Assembly: GCA_027943335.1 (NCBI GenBank)
Contig: BSBK01000525.1
Span: 652,501-716,500 of the forward strand
Direction of reading: 5' to 3'
DNA: 64,000 nucleotides
Source of the DNA: Chamaecyparis obtusa
Taxonomy: Eukaryota; Streptophyta; Pinopsida; Cupressales; Cupressaceae
Shown: piece by piece, positions 1-9,999 of the stretch
How the letters are laid out: the number at the start of each line of letters is the position of its first letter
How positions within the stretch are numbered: the stretch's first letter is position 1
Made by a program: the position numbers and the translations under genes
Notes under the pieces: generated by a model
Databases searched by the model: none
What the model saw: the letters and a program-made list of their open reading frames with translations, nothing else
Told to the model about the DNA's origin: nothing

Positions 1-1480
1 TTCACAAGGCCATAGATACGACCATCAACCCTTCTCATTCTACAAAAGATCAACTCCCTTATGTCCCTGAATAATAATATACACAAGATGGAAACATGGA
101 TGCCCATACATCCATGTCTTAACCCCTTCCTCCTTGATGAAGGAATCTACACTAGAAGATTAGTCTCAACTTTTTCCCTTCACCCAACAAACCTCTCTTC
201 CCTCCCAAGGGTGAGTTTGGCCTTGCACACCCCAAGAAAATAATGCAACAAAGAAAGGAAGATGAGCAAGAGGGTTGAGATGAGCTTTCCCTAGTCTCCT
301 CGTTTGCTATGCAATACCAAAATCCTCCAAGAAACAAGACCAAAATTCTCACATATTCTCAAGTCTCCAGAAATTGGAGAGTGGGCAATTACCCACAAAT
401 TTTCCCTCCATCTCCTTAAGAAGAAAAATACTAAACCTTTCAAAAAAAAAGAGGAAAATTCAAATTCAAAATTCAAATGGGGAGTGGGCTTGACATGCCT
501 CTTCCAATTTCGTCACTTTTCAAAAGAGCATCTTTTGGAAGGACAAAAATAGTCAAAATGCATCATAATGGTAAAAATTTGACCCCCAACACATGGCACC
601 ACTATGGGGTAGCCTATTTTTAACCTCCACTACCATAAATGGTCATAAAAAGCCACTCAAAAGACCACCTAAAGATTGAATCCAAAAATGAAATAGATTC
701 CTACTCATGGCCCCTAAAAATAGAGACCACTCACACACATTAAGCACTTGGGCATGCCAACTCACATGACATGTGTCAATTTGCACCACAATTAAATCAC
801 ATTACAACACAATACACATGGCATGCTGAGTAGACTAAAATAATAAAATAAAATAACATAATTCAATAATTACATTCATGCATCACTTTACAAAAATTAC
901 ACTTTACAACAAGGTTAATTTCTCCCCTTGGAGATAACCTTGGCTTAACATGATTTTACAAATATCCATCTTTAATTTCCCTTGATATATCCATGGTCTT
1001 ATCTGCACACTTGAAAAAGTATCAGTAGCTCATGAATTGTTAGATATCATATATATATGTAAATAGATTACATCTAAAAATCACATTCTTAACATCATAA
1101 ATTTCTAACTACATTTCATAATAATTCTCATTATTTTCAACATTGCATTTCTAAAGCATATAAATTCAAGAATAAAATGATACAGGTTAATTCACTTAAC
1201 ATAATAGTCATGATCATTTCCCATAAATTTTTCTAACATAATCGCAACATTCAAGTATCATACATAAAACAAAGATTTATCAATTACTGTGCTCATGACC
1301 TAATAAATAGCATCAAACTGAAAGTCCTATATCATCATCACATAAACATAAGTCATCTCATAGTATCATAATATAATGTCTCTATCTCAATAGTCCAACA
1401 TGATAAAATAAAGTGTCAACATGAGTTCAAAGATGGAAAATAATCTGCTAAGAAATGATGTCACGAGGTGAGGCCTCACA
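1..1480 (-). mobile_element. G1 gypsy 3' LTR (promoter-distal part, runs off left edge)
   Basis: This is a direct repeat of 36651-38266, starting from the shared TTCACAAGGC and ending at GGCCTCACA. The second copy carries about 135 bp near 36912-37045 that is absent here. On the minus strand the LTR begins TGTGAGGCCTCACC right after a G-rich polypurine tract, so this is the inner end of the left (3') LTR of a minus-strand gypsy element. The full right-hand LTR is about 5.1 kb, so roughly 3.6 kb of this one lies outside the window. I see no coding potential; short ORFs here are chance. Confidence 0.85.
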
Positions 1481-1496
1481 TCCTCCCCCCTAGGCA
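1481..1496 (-). other. G1 polypurine tract
   Basis: Read on the minus strand this is CCTAGGGGGGAGGA, directly before the LTR start TGTGAGG. It sits between the pol end and the 3' LTR, where a plus-strand primer for reverse transcription is expected. Confidence 0.75.
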
Positions 1497-1507
1497 TGAA
1501 CCTCCTC

Positions 1508-1936
1508 CTAGAGTTCATAAAAAAGGTGGGGATACTATGCTGTCATCTGTGTTGTGTCCTCCCATGAAGTCATAACCTCATCATAGAAATCCCACTGGAC
1601 CCTAACCTAGTCCATCTCTCAATCTTGAAGGGTCAGCGTCCTACAAGCCAAATACATATCGGCTCCAATGCTAGCTGCCTATCTGACTCAACCTGTAAAG
1701 CATCCCGATCAATAATGTGAGTCTCATCATAGATATACTTCCTCAAAGTAGAAAAATGAAATACATCATGGATATATGATAGGCTAGGTGGCAGAGCTAG
1801 TTGGTATGCAATTGGGCCTATCCTCTCTAAGATCTTGAAATGACCAACAAAATGAGGTGCAAGCTTAGAACCCTTTCCAAAATGGATTGGGCTCTTATAC
1901 GGTCGCACTCTCAAGAAGACTATGTCTCCAACCATG
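1508..1936 (-). pseudogene. G1 integrase C-terminal part and chromodomain-like tail
   Basis: The minus strand encodes the end of a Ty3-gypsy polyprotein. GDIVFLRVRPYK, FGKGSKLAPHFVG and ALPPSLSYIHDVFHFSTL match the DNA-binding C-terminal region of chromovirus (Del/Tekay-type) integrases. After a one-base frameshift near 1650, a VRVQW...SWED...YPHLF pattern resembles the degraded chromodomain end of these elements, and the frame stops at 1508 just before the polypurine tract. The upstream part of the same gene lies at 21375 onward, separated by the E1 insertion at 1942. In-frame stops and the frameshift make it non-functional. Confidence 0.8.
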
Positions 1937-1941
1937 TAGAC
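1937..1941. repeat. E1 target site duplication (left)
   Basis: TAGAC stands directly before the LTR start TGTTGGCATT and recurs at 21370-21374 after the right LTR end CCAACA plus one extra T. It marks insertion of E1 into the G1 integrase reading frame. Confidence 0.75.
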
Positions 1942-1974
1942 TGTTGGCATTAAATATGCTTGTCATTAGTGACA

Positions 1975-2190
1975 ACACTTATTCAGGACAGTGTTTACCG
2001 AGAAGACAGGATAGTGTTTACTGAGCAGACAGGCCAGTGTTTACCGAGCAGACAGGACATTGTTTACCAAGTAGACAAGACAGTGTTTACAAAGCAAATA
2101 GGATAGTGTTCCCAGAGAATAAATGACATTGTTTACCGAGCAGATAGGATAGTGTTTACTGAGCAGACCGAGCAGTGTTTACCGAGTAAC
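1975..2190 (+). repeat. 23-bp tandem array in E1 5' LTR U3
   Basis: About nine imperfect copies of a unit reading CAGTGTTTACCGAGCAGACAGGA. The reverse complement contains CTCGGTAAACACTG, the motif that recurs across this window. The same array lies at 20250-20465 in the 3' LTR. Its place near the LTR start suggests U3 enhancer repeats. Confidence 0.85.
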
Positions 2191-3030
2191 ACTATATCTA
2201 CTAAGTCTCCAGTATACACCGAGTTAAAAAAACTATGACCAAGTGATTAGTATGGACTGAGTCTCCACTTCTATCAAGAGCATGACGATGCTGAGTAACG
2301 CAGTGGATGCCATGTATCAGAAAGTCACCGAGTTATTTTGCAGTAACCGAGTCACTATATTTGGGCCAACTCAGTAATATTTGTGTTTGCTTGTTTAAGA
2401 GCCGACTTTGTAATTATTTTGTAATTGTTTTGGATTGATATAAAAATGAATATAAGGAAGTGTAAAAAGTGTGTATGAAAAAAAAATGTGAAGATACAAG
2501 AAAGGTAGAGATAAGCAAATTACAAAGGGCTACAACAGTATAAGGAGCAGCAGAGACATATCTATCACAGAAGGTGCCAGTACATCAAAGAATCTCAATC
2601 AGCAAGTACAGTTGCAAGTAAGAGATCTACTGTTTCATCCTAATAGGTGAATCAACACCAAATCCTTTAATAGGGTAGACCTAACAGTCTTTTGTAAAAT
2701 ATCTTTACCGAGTGCATACTTCATTGTATGTTTGTAAATCCTCTAACAAGGTGGACCTAGCAGTCCTTATTGCTCCTAACAGGGCAGATCATTAGAAGTG
2801 ATCATTGTAAGCCTTAACTGGCAAACTTTATACTGCAGTATTGAAGTTTTGTGGGTATCATCCCCACCCCAATTTTACTTTCTATTTGGAAGGTTTTTGG
2901 GTCACCAAATCTATGTGTTCAAAGTGTTATGAATGTTTTATTCTTTTAGTTATTCATGCATGCAGTTAGCTTGTTGATATAAATGTTATTTGGAATATGG
3001 TTAAGATCTGGATTTGTTAAATTTTTTTTT

Positions 3031-3063
3031 AGTTACTGATTCACCCCTCCCCTCTCAGTAACT
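3031..3063 (+). promoter_or_regulatory. Terminal LTR hairpin with C-rich loop (E1)
   Basis: AGTTACTGA (3031-3039) and TCAGTAACT (3055-3063) form a perfect 9-bp stem around a 15-base C-rich loop, 25 bases before the LTR end. Equivalent stems with different sequence occur in the other elements. In the 3' LTR (21311-21343) base changes give G-T wobbles, so pairing is retained. Confidence 0.8.
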
Positions 3064-3090
3064 TGGATAGTCTTGAATATTTCCAACAAT

Positions 3091-3102
3091 TGGTATCAGA
3101 GC
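3091..3102 (+). other. E1 primer binding site (initiator tRNA-Met)
   Basis: TGGTATCAGAGC lies two bases after the 5' LTR end. This is the classical complement of the 3' end of plant initiator tRNA-Met, used to prime minus-strand DNA synthesis. Confidence 0.95.
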
Positions 3103-3152
3103 TTTGTGGTTCTCAGGATAAAGTTTGATAGCTTGAGTAAAGATCCAGGACA

Positions 3153-4190
3153 ATGGAGATGTTTAGACTTAACAAAGTAATTGAGAATGAAAAGCTAGAT
3201 TTGGAAATGGCCATAGCTCAACTCAAGGAAGCAAAAGAGCATCTTTCCCAATCCCTAAAAAGAAGGAAGGAACTTGCAAATCAAATGAATGACCACCAGT
3301 ATGTTGAAGAAAAGATTGAAGACTTTTTCCCTTCAAGTAGCTCCGATGAAGCAAGCAATGCAATCAAAGAACTTCTAGAAAAGAATGGATCTCTGCAAGA
3401 AGAAGTAAGAAAATTGAAAAGACAACAGGAAATTCAGTCAACAAGATTTTGTGAAATTTTGGAACAAAGAAACAAGATAGAAGATGAAATAGATGAAAAG
3501 AACAATGAAATCCAGAATCAAACTCTTCAGCTAGAAAACCTTATTGATCAGATCTCCAATACAAATGAAGAAATCTTGACTCTGAGATCAGAAAATGAAA
3601 ATATAAGAGAGGAGCTGAGATCTGAAAAGCAAATCAGTTTAAGATTGGTAAATGACTTAAACATTGGAAGGCAAATCAATGAGAGAATGTTGAAATCTCA
3701 AGAAGATATGAATCAGCTGTATGAACAAAACCTTCGTAGGCAAAAAGGAAAAGCAGGACTTGGATACAAAGAAGAAGGTGAATCCTCCAAACAAGGTACT
3801 CAAAAGAATCATAAACCTACTTGTAATCACTGTGGCAAAGTTGGTCATACTTCAAACAAATGTTGGAATAATGGAAAAGCAAAATTTAATGGAAAATGCT
3901 ACAATTGCAATCAGCATGGTCATAAAGCAAATGAATGCAAGGAGAAACCAAGATTTAAAGGCAATTGTCACATATGTAACAAACAAGGTCACAAGGCATC
4001 AGAATGCAGATCTAAAACACCCAATCCAGCAGAACAAATTGTGAAAGAAATATTTGGTTGGGATTACAACACTTGGTGTAGATGTCATTACTGTGGTGAA
4101 TATGGACACATTGGAAAAAATTGTGTAAGGCATCACTTGAGAAAAAGGGATACTACCATAAGATGTTATAAATGAACTAAGCTTGGTCAT
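3153..4190 (+). pseudogene. E1 ORF1 (gag-like, coiled coil plus CCHC knuckles), first part
   Basis: It starts at the ATG 50 bases after the PBS. Residues 1 to about 200 are rich in E, K, Q and L in heptad-like spacing, which suggests a long coiled coil. Four intact CX2CX4HX4C zinc knuckles follow: CNHCGKVGHTSNKC, CYNCNQHGHKANEC, CHICNKQGHKASEC and CHYCGEYGHIGKNC. A fifth begins CYK but its second Cys is a TGA stop (4173-4175). Copia A then interrupts the frame after the His of that knuckle, and the frame resumes at 11196. Knuckles with a self-associating N-terminal region suggest a nucleocapsid-like RNA-binding protein. It is not clearly similar to a standard copia or gypsy gag, so the name gag-like is an inference. 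Confidence 0.8.
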
Positions 4191-5376
4191 TGTTGCAAAT
4201 ATAGATGCAGTAACTGAGGGGGGGGGGTGAATCCGTTAACCACAAAAATATTACCACTGATCCCTTAAATATCTTAACAAATTATTTACTGTGCCACTCG
4301 GTAAATATACAGAGAAATGCTAAAACTTGATTCTTGAAGTGTGTAATAATTAAACTGTTCTTAAGCATTCATCACTGATTAACTTACATGAATAAAGAAA
4401 ATAACATGAACACAAGAGACACTAGATTTACCGTGGAAACCCAATATGGGCAAAACCACCAATGTAACTAGTTACTATTTTTCACTCTTTTGAAGTGATG
4501 CCCGGTTAGAAGCTAACCCGGTAAAAGGTTACAAAACACACTGTTAGGTGTGACCTTGTTAGAGGATTTAATCACCCTGCTAGGAGTGGCCTTGTAAGAG
4601 GTCTTGAAACAATTCAATAGAACTGTCACCTTGTTAGAGGATTTACAAAATGGTTGTTAAACCAACTCGATTAAGAGATTTTGATATCACTACTACAATT
4701 GTAAGAGAGTAACAATGAAATGACCTGCAACTGAATTGCTAAATATAGATCTCTGATCTGCTTCACTAGATCCTTACTGATCAAATAAATCTTTGCTGCT
4801 CCTCAAGGATATCTAACCATCCTTCAAAATTCACACATACCTTTCTTCAAAATGATTTCTACATGTTGTATTTGTTCTATTCACCACTTGACCTTCTATA
4901 TATATGCCATTCTAATTAACATTTAGATTGTCAAGTTAGCACAAATAATTATTATAACAGTCAGCTTAGATAAACAAACTGTAATAACAAAATCCTTTGA
5001 AAGGCCGACCATGCTCGGTAAACATTAATCCTGAAAAGATTTCCTTCGGTGACTGAGTGAACTCGGTAACCATAGTGAATTCTGCAACATCCTTCGGAGA
5101 CCGAGAGAGCTCGGTAATCACTACTTTTCCTTCGATAACCGAGGAGGCTCGATTAACACTGTTACCCTGTCATGTTTCCTTTAGACACTTGAGAGATCTC
5201 GGTAGACACTAAAAACTGCCTAACTGACCGACTGAGCTCGGTAGACACTAAGAACCGCTTAGCTGACCGACTGAACTTGGTAGACACTGAGAATGATAAA
5301 TGATATGACATTTATGTGACATCAAAGACAACACATAGCTAATCCAACAATGTCCTTCAGACAGTTGTATCCAATA
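4191..5376 (-). repeat. Copia A 3' LTR
   Basis: It runs from TGTTGCAAATATAG to GTATCCAATA in plus orientation, with SNPs and a shorter G run (10 Gs at 4218-4227) against the right copy. It contains the poly-G hairpin, several CTTGTTAGAGG-type motifs and, at 5100-5295, repeated CTCGGTAGACACT motifs in units of about 40 bp. Confidence 0.92.
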
Positions 5377-5728
5377 ATCTCCCTCTTTGGCATTGATGGC
5401 AACACAACATGTCATAGCACAATGAAATTTCATAGAGAAACCTAGAGTAAGAAACATATCCTTAGCTTCATTCATATTCTTATCATCTTCCAACTTCTTT
5501 CTGACTGAGAACTCTCCCTCTTAACTTTTCAAATTATTCTTCTTAGAAATTTCTTGAAATGACAGCAAACTCTCCCTCTTTGACAACACATGCCAAAGAC
5601 AACTTACACAGTTTCGGTAAATATCAATGTACCTTACGTACTGATTCATATGCAATGATTCCCTGACTATGCTGCATCAACTGATTGATCTTCAACATGT
5701 TCTGGTTGATGCATCACTAAAACTTTAT
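5377..5728 (-). other. Copia A 3' untranslated region and polypurine tract
   Basis: On the minus strand this lies between the polyprotein stop (5729) and the 3' LTR. The tract next to the LTR reads AAAGAGGGAGAT on the minus strand (about 5377-5390). Further purine-rich GGGAGAG tracts near 5515 and 5573 may act as secondary tracts. I see no ORF. Confidence 0.7.
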
Positions 5729-8700
5729 TTAGTGAACCTCGGATAGGGGAGTGACCCCTAACTTGCCTCTAAGATACAAGAATTCATCCTTAGGTAGTGG
5801 CTTGGTGAAGATATCTACAATTTGTTCTATTGTATGAATATATTCCAATCTAATTTTCTTGTCCTACACCAATTCTCTAACAAACTGATATTTTATTGCA
5901 ATGTGCTTGGTTTTGGAATGCATTACTGAATTCTTTGAAATATTTATTGCACTTGTATTATCACAAAACATAACAACTGGTTCTTTGATCTCAACCTTCA
6001 TGCCTTCCAAAAGCTGTTTAAACCATACAATATTAGAGTAGTTTACTATTGCAGCAACATATTCTACTTTTGCTGTGGATTGGGATGTGCAGTTTTGCTT
6101 TTTACTAGTCCAAGATACTAACCTCTTGCCAAGAAAGAATGCTCCACCACTTGTACTCTTTCTGTCATCAATGTTTCCTGCCCAATCAGCATTAGTAAAC
6201 ACTTTTAAATCCAGATTGCCTCCAAATTTATACCACAAGCCATAATTTTTAGTTCCCCTTAAATACCTCAAGATTCTTTTGATTGCCATCATGTGATTTT
6301 CTCTGGGTTTAGCCGAGAATCTTGCCACTATACCAACTGCTAAGGCAATATTAGGCCTTGTGTGTACTACATACTATAATTTTCCAATCATTGATCTGTA
6401 TAAGGTCTGATCTACTTCTTTTGAATCATCATCTTTGGTAAGCTTCAGTCCAGTACACATGGCTGTACCAACTAGTTTTGAGTCTTCCATACCAAATTTC
6501 TTAAGTATTTCCCTGATATATTTAGACTGAGTAATGTAGATACCATTTTTGTTCTGCTGAATCTGAAATCCAACAAAGAATTTTATTTGACCAAACATAG
6601 ACATTTCAAATTCTTTGTTCATATGCTCTAAAAATTCTTTGCACTAATCATCATTTCCTGTAAACACAGTATCATCCACAAATATTTCTGCCAAAACAAT
6701 TTTGTTATCTGATCCTTCTTTAATGTATAAATTGCTATTGTCATTAGCTCTTTTGAAATCAATCTGAGTAAGATAGTTATGTAATCTTTCATACCATGCT
6801 CTATGAGCTTGTTTCAGACCATACAATGCTTTGTGTAATTTGTAGACCATATCCCTTTTTTCCGGATCAATAAAACCTTCAGGTTGCTCAATGTAGACTT
6901 CTTCCTCAAGAATACAATTGAGAAATGCAGATTTTATATCCATCTGATATACCTTAAATCCTTTATGTGCTGCATATGCAAGTAAAGTCCTCACACCTTC
7001 TAATCTTCCAACAGGAGAAAAAGTCTCTCCATAATCTATTCCTTCTTCTTAAGAATATCCTTTACATACCAATCTTGCTTTGTTTCTTGATACTTGACTA
7101 TCTTCATTCAACTTATTTCTGAATACCCATTTTGTCCCAATTACATTTTTATCTTTAGGCCTAGGTACAAGAGTCTATGTCTTATTTTTCTCTATTTGCT
7201 CTATTTCTTCATTCATAGCCTCAATCCAACTTTCATTTTCTAATGCATCTTTGACATTTTTAGGTTCAAAATCAGAAAATAAACATGTACCTTTTAGTTT
7301 ACTTCTTGTCATAGTACCATCTGATTTGTTTCCAATAATCTGATCTGGTTTATGATGCTTTATGACGTACTTGGCCAATACAAGTTCCTTGCTTCCTGAA
7401 TGAGTTACATTGTCATCTTCTTCATCTTCAGGTTCAAGTTGCTCAGGCTTGGTAGATACTTGTTCTGTAGCTTCAGATTGAGACTCGGTACTTTGTGACT
7501 CGGTCTGAACTTCTTCTTGTGACTCGGTTACTATACTGGGCTTAGTAGATGTAGTTTCCTTATTGACAGATGTGTCTGGAAATGTATCAAGTTTGATGTA
7601 AACAAATTGTTTGTAATCCTCTGGTTCCTTTTTGCTTTCTTCTTCAGTCTTTTCTGCAAACTCATCACTTCTCACATGTGCACTTTCTATGATTTTGTAA
7701 GTAGACAAATTTAGACATCTATATGCCTTACTTTTGCAAGAATATCCCAAAAATATTCCTTCATCACTTTTTACATGAAATTTTCCTTTTCTAGATTCTT
7801 TTAAGATATAACATTTACTACCAAATAGTTTTAGGTAACTTACATTTGGTTTGTAGCCATACCATAGCTCATACAGAGTCTTGAATGTATCTTTTCTCAG
7901 TTGTACTCGGTTCAAGGTATGAACTGTAGTGTTGATAGCTTCCTTCTAGTATTTCATAGCAATGTTCTTTTCAATCATTAGAGTCTTTGCACAGTCCATG
8001 ATAGATCTGTTCCTTCTTTCAGCTATTCCATTCTGCTCAGGAGTTCTCGGGGCTGATACCTATCTTTTGATTCCTCTTTCAATGCATAAATTATTGAATT
8101 CATGGGAGATGAATTCACCACCTCTGTCTGATCTCAAGTATTTTATTCTTTTTCCTATTTCCTTTTCTACTCTTGCTAAATACCATTTGAACTTCTCAAA
8201 TGCTTCTAACTTTTCTCTTAAATACATAACAGTCATCATTCTAGAGTAATCATCAACAAAGAGAATAAATTTTTTTTCTTCGATATAGCTCTCAATTTCA
8301 ATAGGTCCACATAAATTAGTATGCACAATTTCCAAAATATCTTCAGACTGATAGTTTTTACTTTTAAAACTAGACTTTCCCATTTTACCAATTTGACAAT
8401 TCTTGTATAGACCAACATTAGGTTTCTTCAAAGTAGGAATACCTCTTACTTTCTTGAATTTGCTTATTTTCATCATGTTGTCAAAATTTACATGACATAA
8501 CCTTTTGTGCCATAACCAACTTTCTTTAATTTGAGCAATAAAACATGAGTAATCACCAAGATCAAGATAAAATAGGTTACCTTTGGTTTGTTTGCCTGAT
8601 CCTATCAGTTTTCCTTTGTCATCCAGCAGTCTTGCTTTGCCATTCATGAATTCAACTTTGAATCCAATGTTAATTAGCTGTGCTACACTTAGAAGATTAT

Positions 8701-9937
8701 GCTTTAGTCCTTCAACCCAATATGCATTATCACATATAAGTTCTTTGGTTAATGAAATTCATCCCTTTCCTTTTATACAACAAGGTTCATTGTTTCCAAA
8801 CCTTACATTACTGCCATCAAAGTTTTCAAAGTGTTCAAACTTAGTCCTGTCACCAGTCATATGCTGTGAACATCCAGTATCTATAATCCATGTATCATTC
8901 TTGCTTATATAAGAGATAAGTGCCATCTCATCTTCATCATTATCAGATTCATCTTTTACAGTAATGAAAACAATTTCTTCTTCACTATCATCCGAATCTT
9001 TAGCTAAAAAACATGTTTTCTTACCTTTATCCTTGAATGATTTGAAATTTTTCTTGCCATTGTACTTGTAACTTTTCTTCTCATCTTTGCTTTGCTTGTT
9101 TGGACACCTAGCTACAATATGACCAATTTCTTCACATGAAAAATAGATTAAGGGAGTTTTACCTTTGTATTTTCCTCTGCCTCTTGAATACTTCTTTGTA
9201 AGTAATGCTTCAATAACTTCAAGGTCGCTATCAGAACTTTCCTCTGATTCTTCTTCACTTTCTGATTGGATTTTCTTCCTTTTCTTGAGTGAAAGTTTGG
9301 CCTCAAAAGATGATTCAATATTTTTGGAAGTTGAAACATAGTTGTCATAGTTATCCAGTTCAAAGGCTGTCAATCTTCCAACTAAGGCATCCAAAGTTAT
9401 ATTGTGATTTTCTTCACATCTTCTTTCTTGAATAATAGAAACTCTTATTGCATAAATAGGAAGTAATGTTCTAAGAACCTTACTTATAATAGTTTCATCA
9501 TCAATTTTTCCTCCAGAAGCTCTGATTGCACTAACACTTGTCTTGATCCTTTCAACATATTTTGCAATGTTTTCTTCTTCTCTCATTTTCATCTGATCAA
9601 ACTGTCCTCTTAGGCTCTCTGCTTTGGCTCTCTTCACATTGTCATCACTGCCATAGATTTTCTTCAGCTTGTTCCACATTTCATGAGCAGTTGTGCAGTC
9701 TTTGATTTCATCAAATTCTTCATAGCTAAGAGCTAATGCAATGTCTATCATCATAGTGTTATGGTTCTTCTTCTCTACAATGTCTTCAACAGTTAATGTG
9801 CCAGTAGGAATTTTATATTCTTGATCCATATATTTCCATCCTGAATCACCAATGGAAGCCAGATAAAGTCTCATGAGACCTTTCCATGCTGAAAAGTTAT
9901 TTTTGTTAAGCCTTGGAATTTCTCTTTTGTAAGACAT
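5729..9937 (-). pseudogene. Copia A gag-pol polyprotein (PR-IN-RT-RH)
   Basis: One frame of 1,403 codons runs from the ATG at 9937 (MSYKREIPRLNKNNFSAW) to the TAA at 5729. It is interrupted by several stop codons but no frameshift. Gag ends in a knuckle with its first Cys changed to Tyr. The protease motif WIIDTGCSQHMTG is intact (about residue 350). The integrase keeps LRSDRGGEF and NGIAERRN, but its first catalytic Asp is Asn (VHTNLCGP) and the HHCC finger lacks one Cys. Reverse transcriptase carries FVDD near 6680. RNase H has FTNADWAGNIDD and CDNTSAINISKN, and the end reads ADIFTKPLPKDE-like. Length and order fit plant copia elements. It is dead through stops and a lost integrase Asp. Confidence 0.92.
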
Positions 9938-9985
9938 CCTGATCTTTAGCTTAGGTCCTTGAAACCCTTCCTGCAAGCACCAAAA

Positions 9986-9997
9986 GCTCTGATGCCA
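9986..9997 (-). other. Copia A primer binding site
   Basis: On the minus strand it reads TGGCATCAGAGC, two bases inside the 5' LTR. It differs by one base from the initiator tRNA-Met complement TGGTATCAGAGC. Confidence 0.9.
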
Positions 9998-9999
9998 AT

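Larger units (their letters stand above)
1942..3088 (+). repeat. E1 5' LTR
   Basis: It starts TGTTGGCATT and ends ATTTCCAACA, and matches 20223-21368 closely. It contains a tandem array (about 1975-2190), several CTAACARGG-type motifs (2632-2790), a GTGGG/CCCAC hairpin (2851-2867) and a terminal hairpin (3031-3063). Confidence 0.95.
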
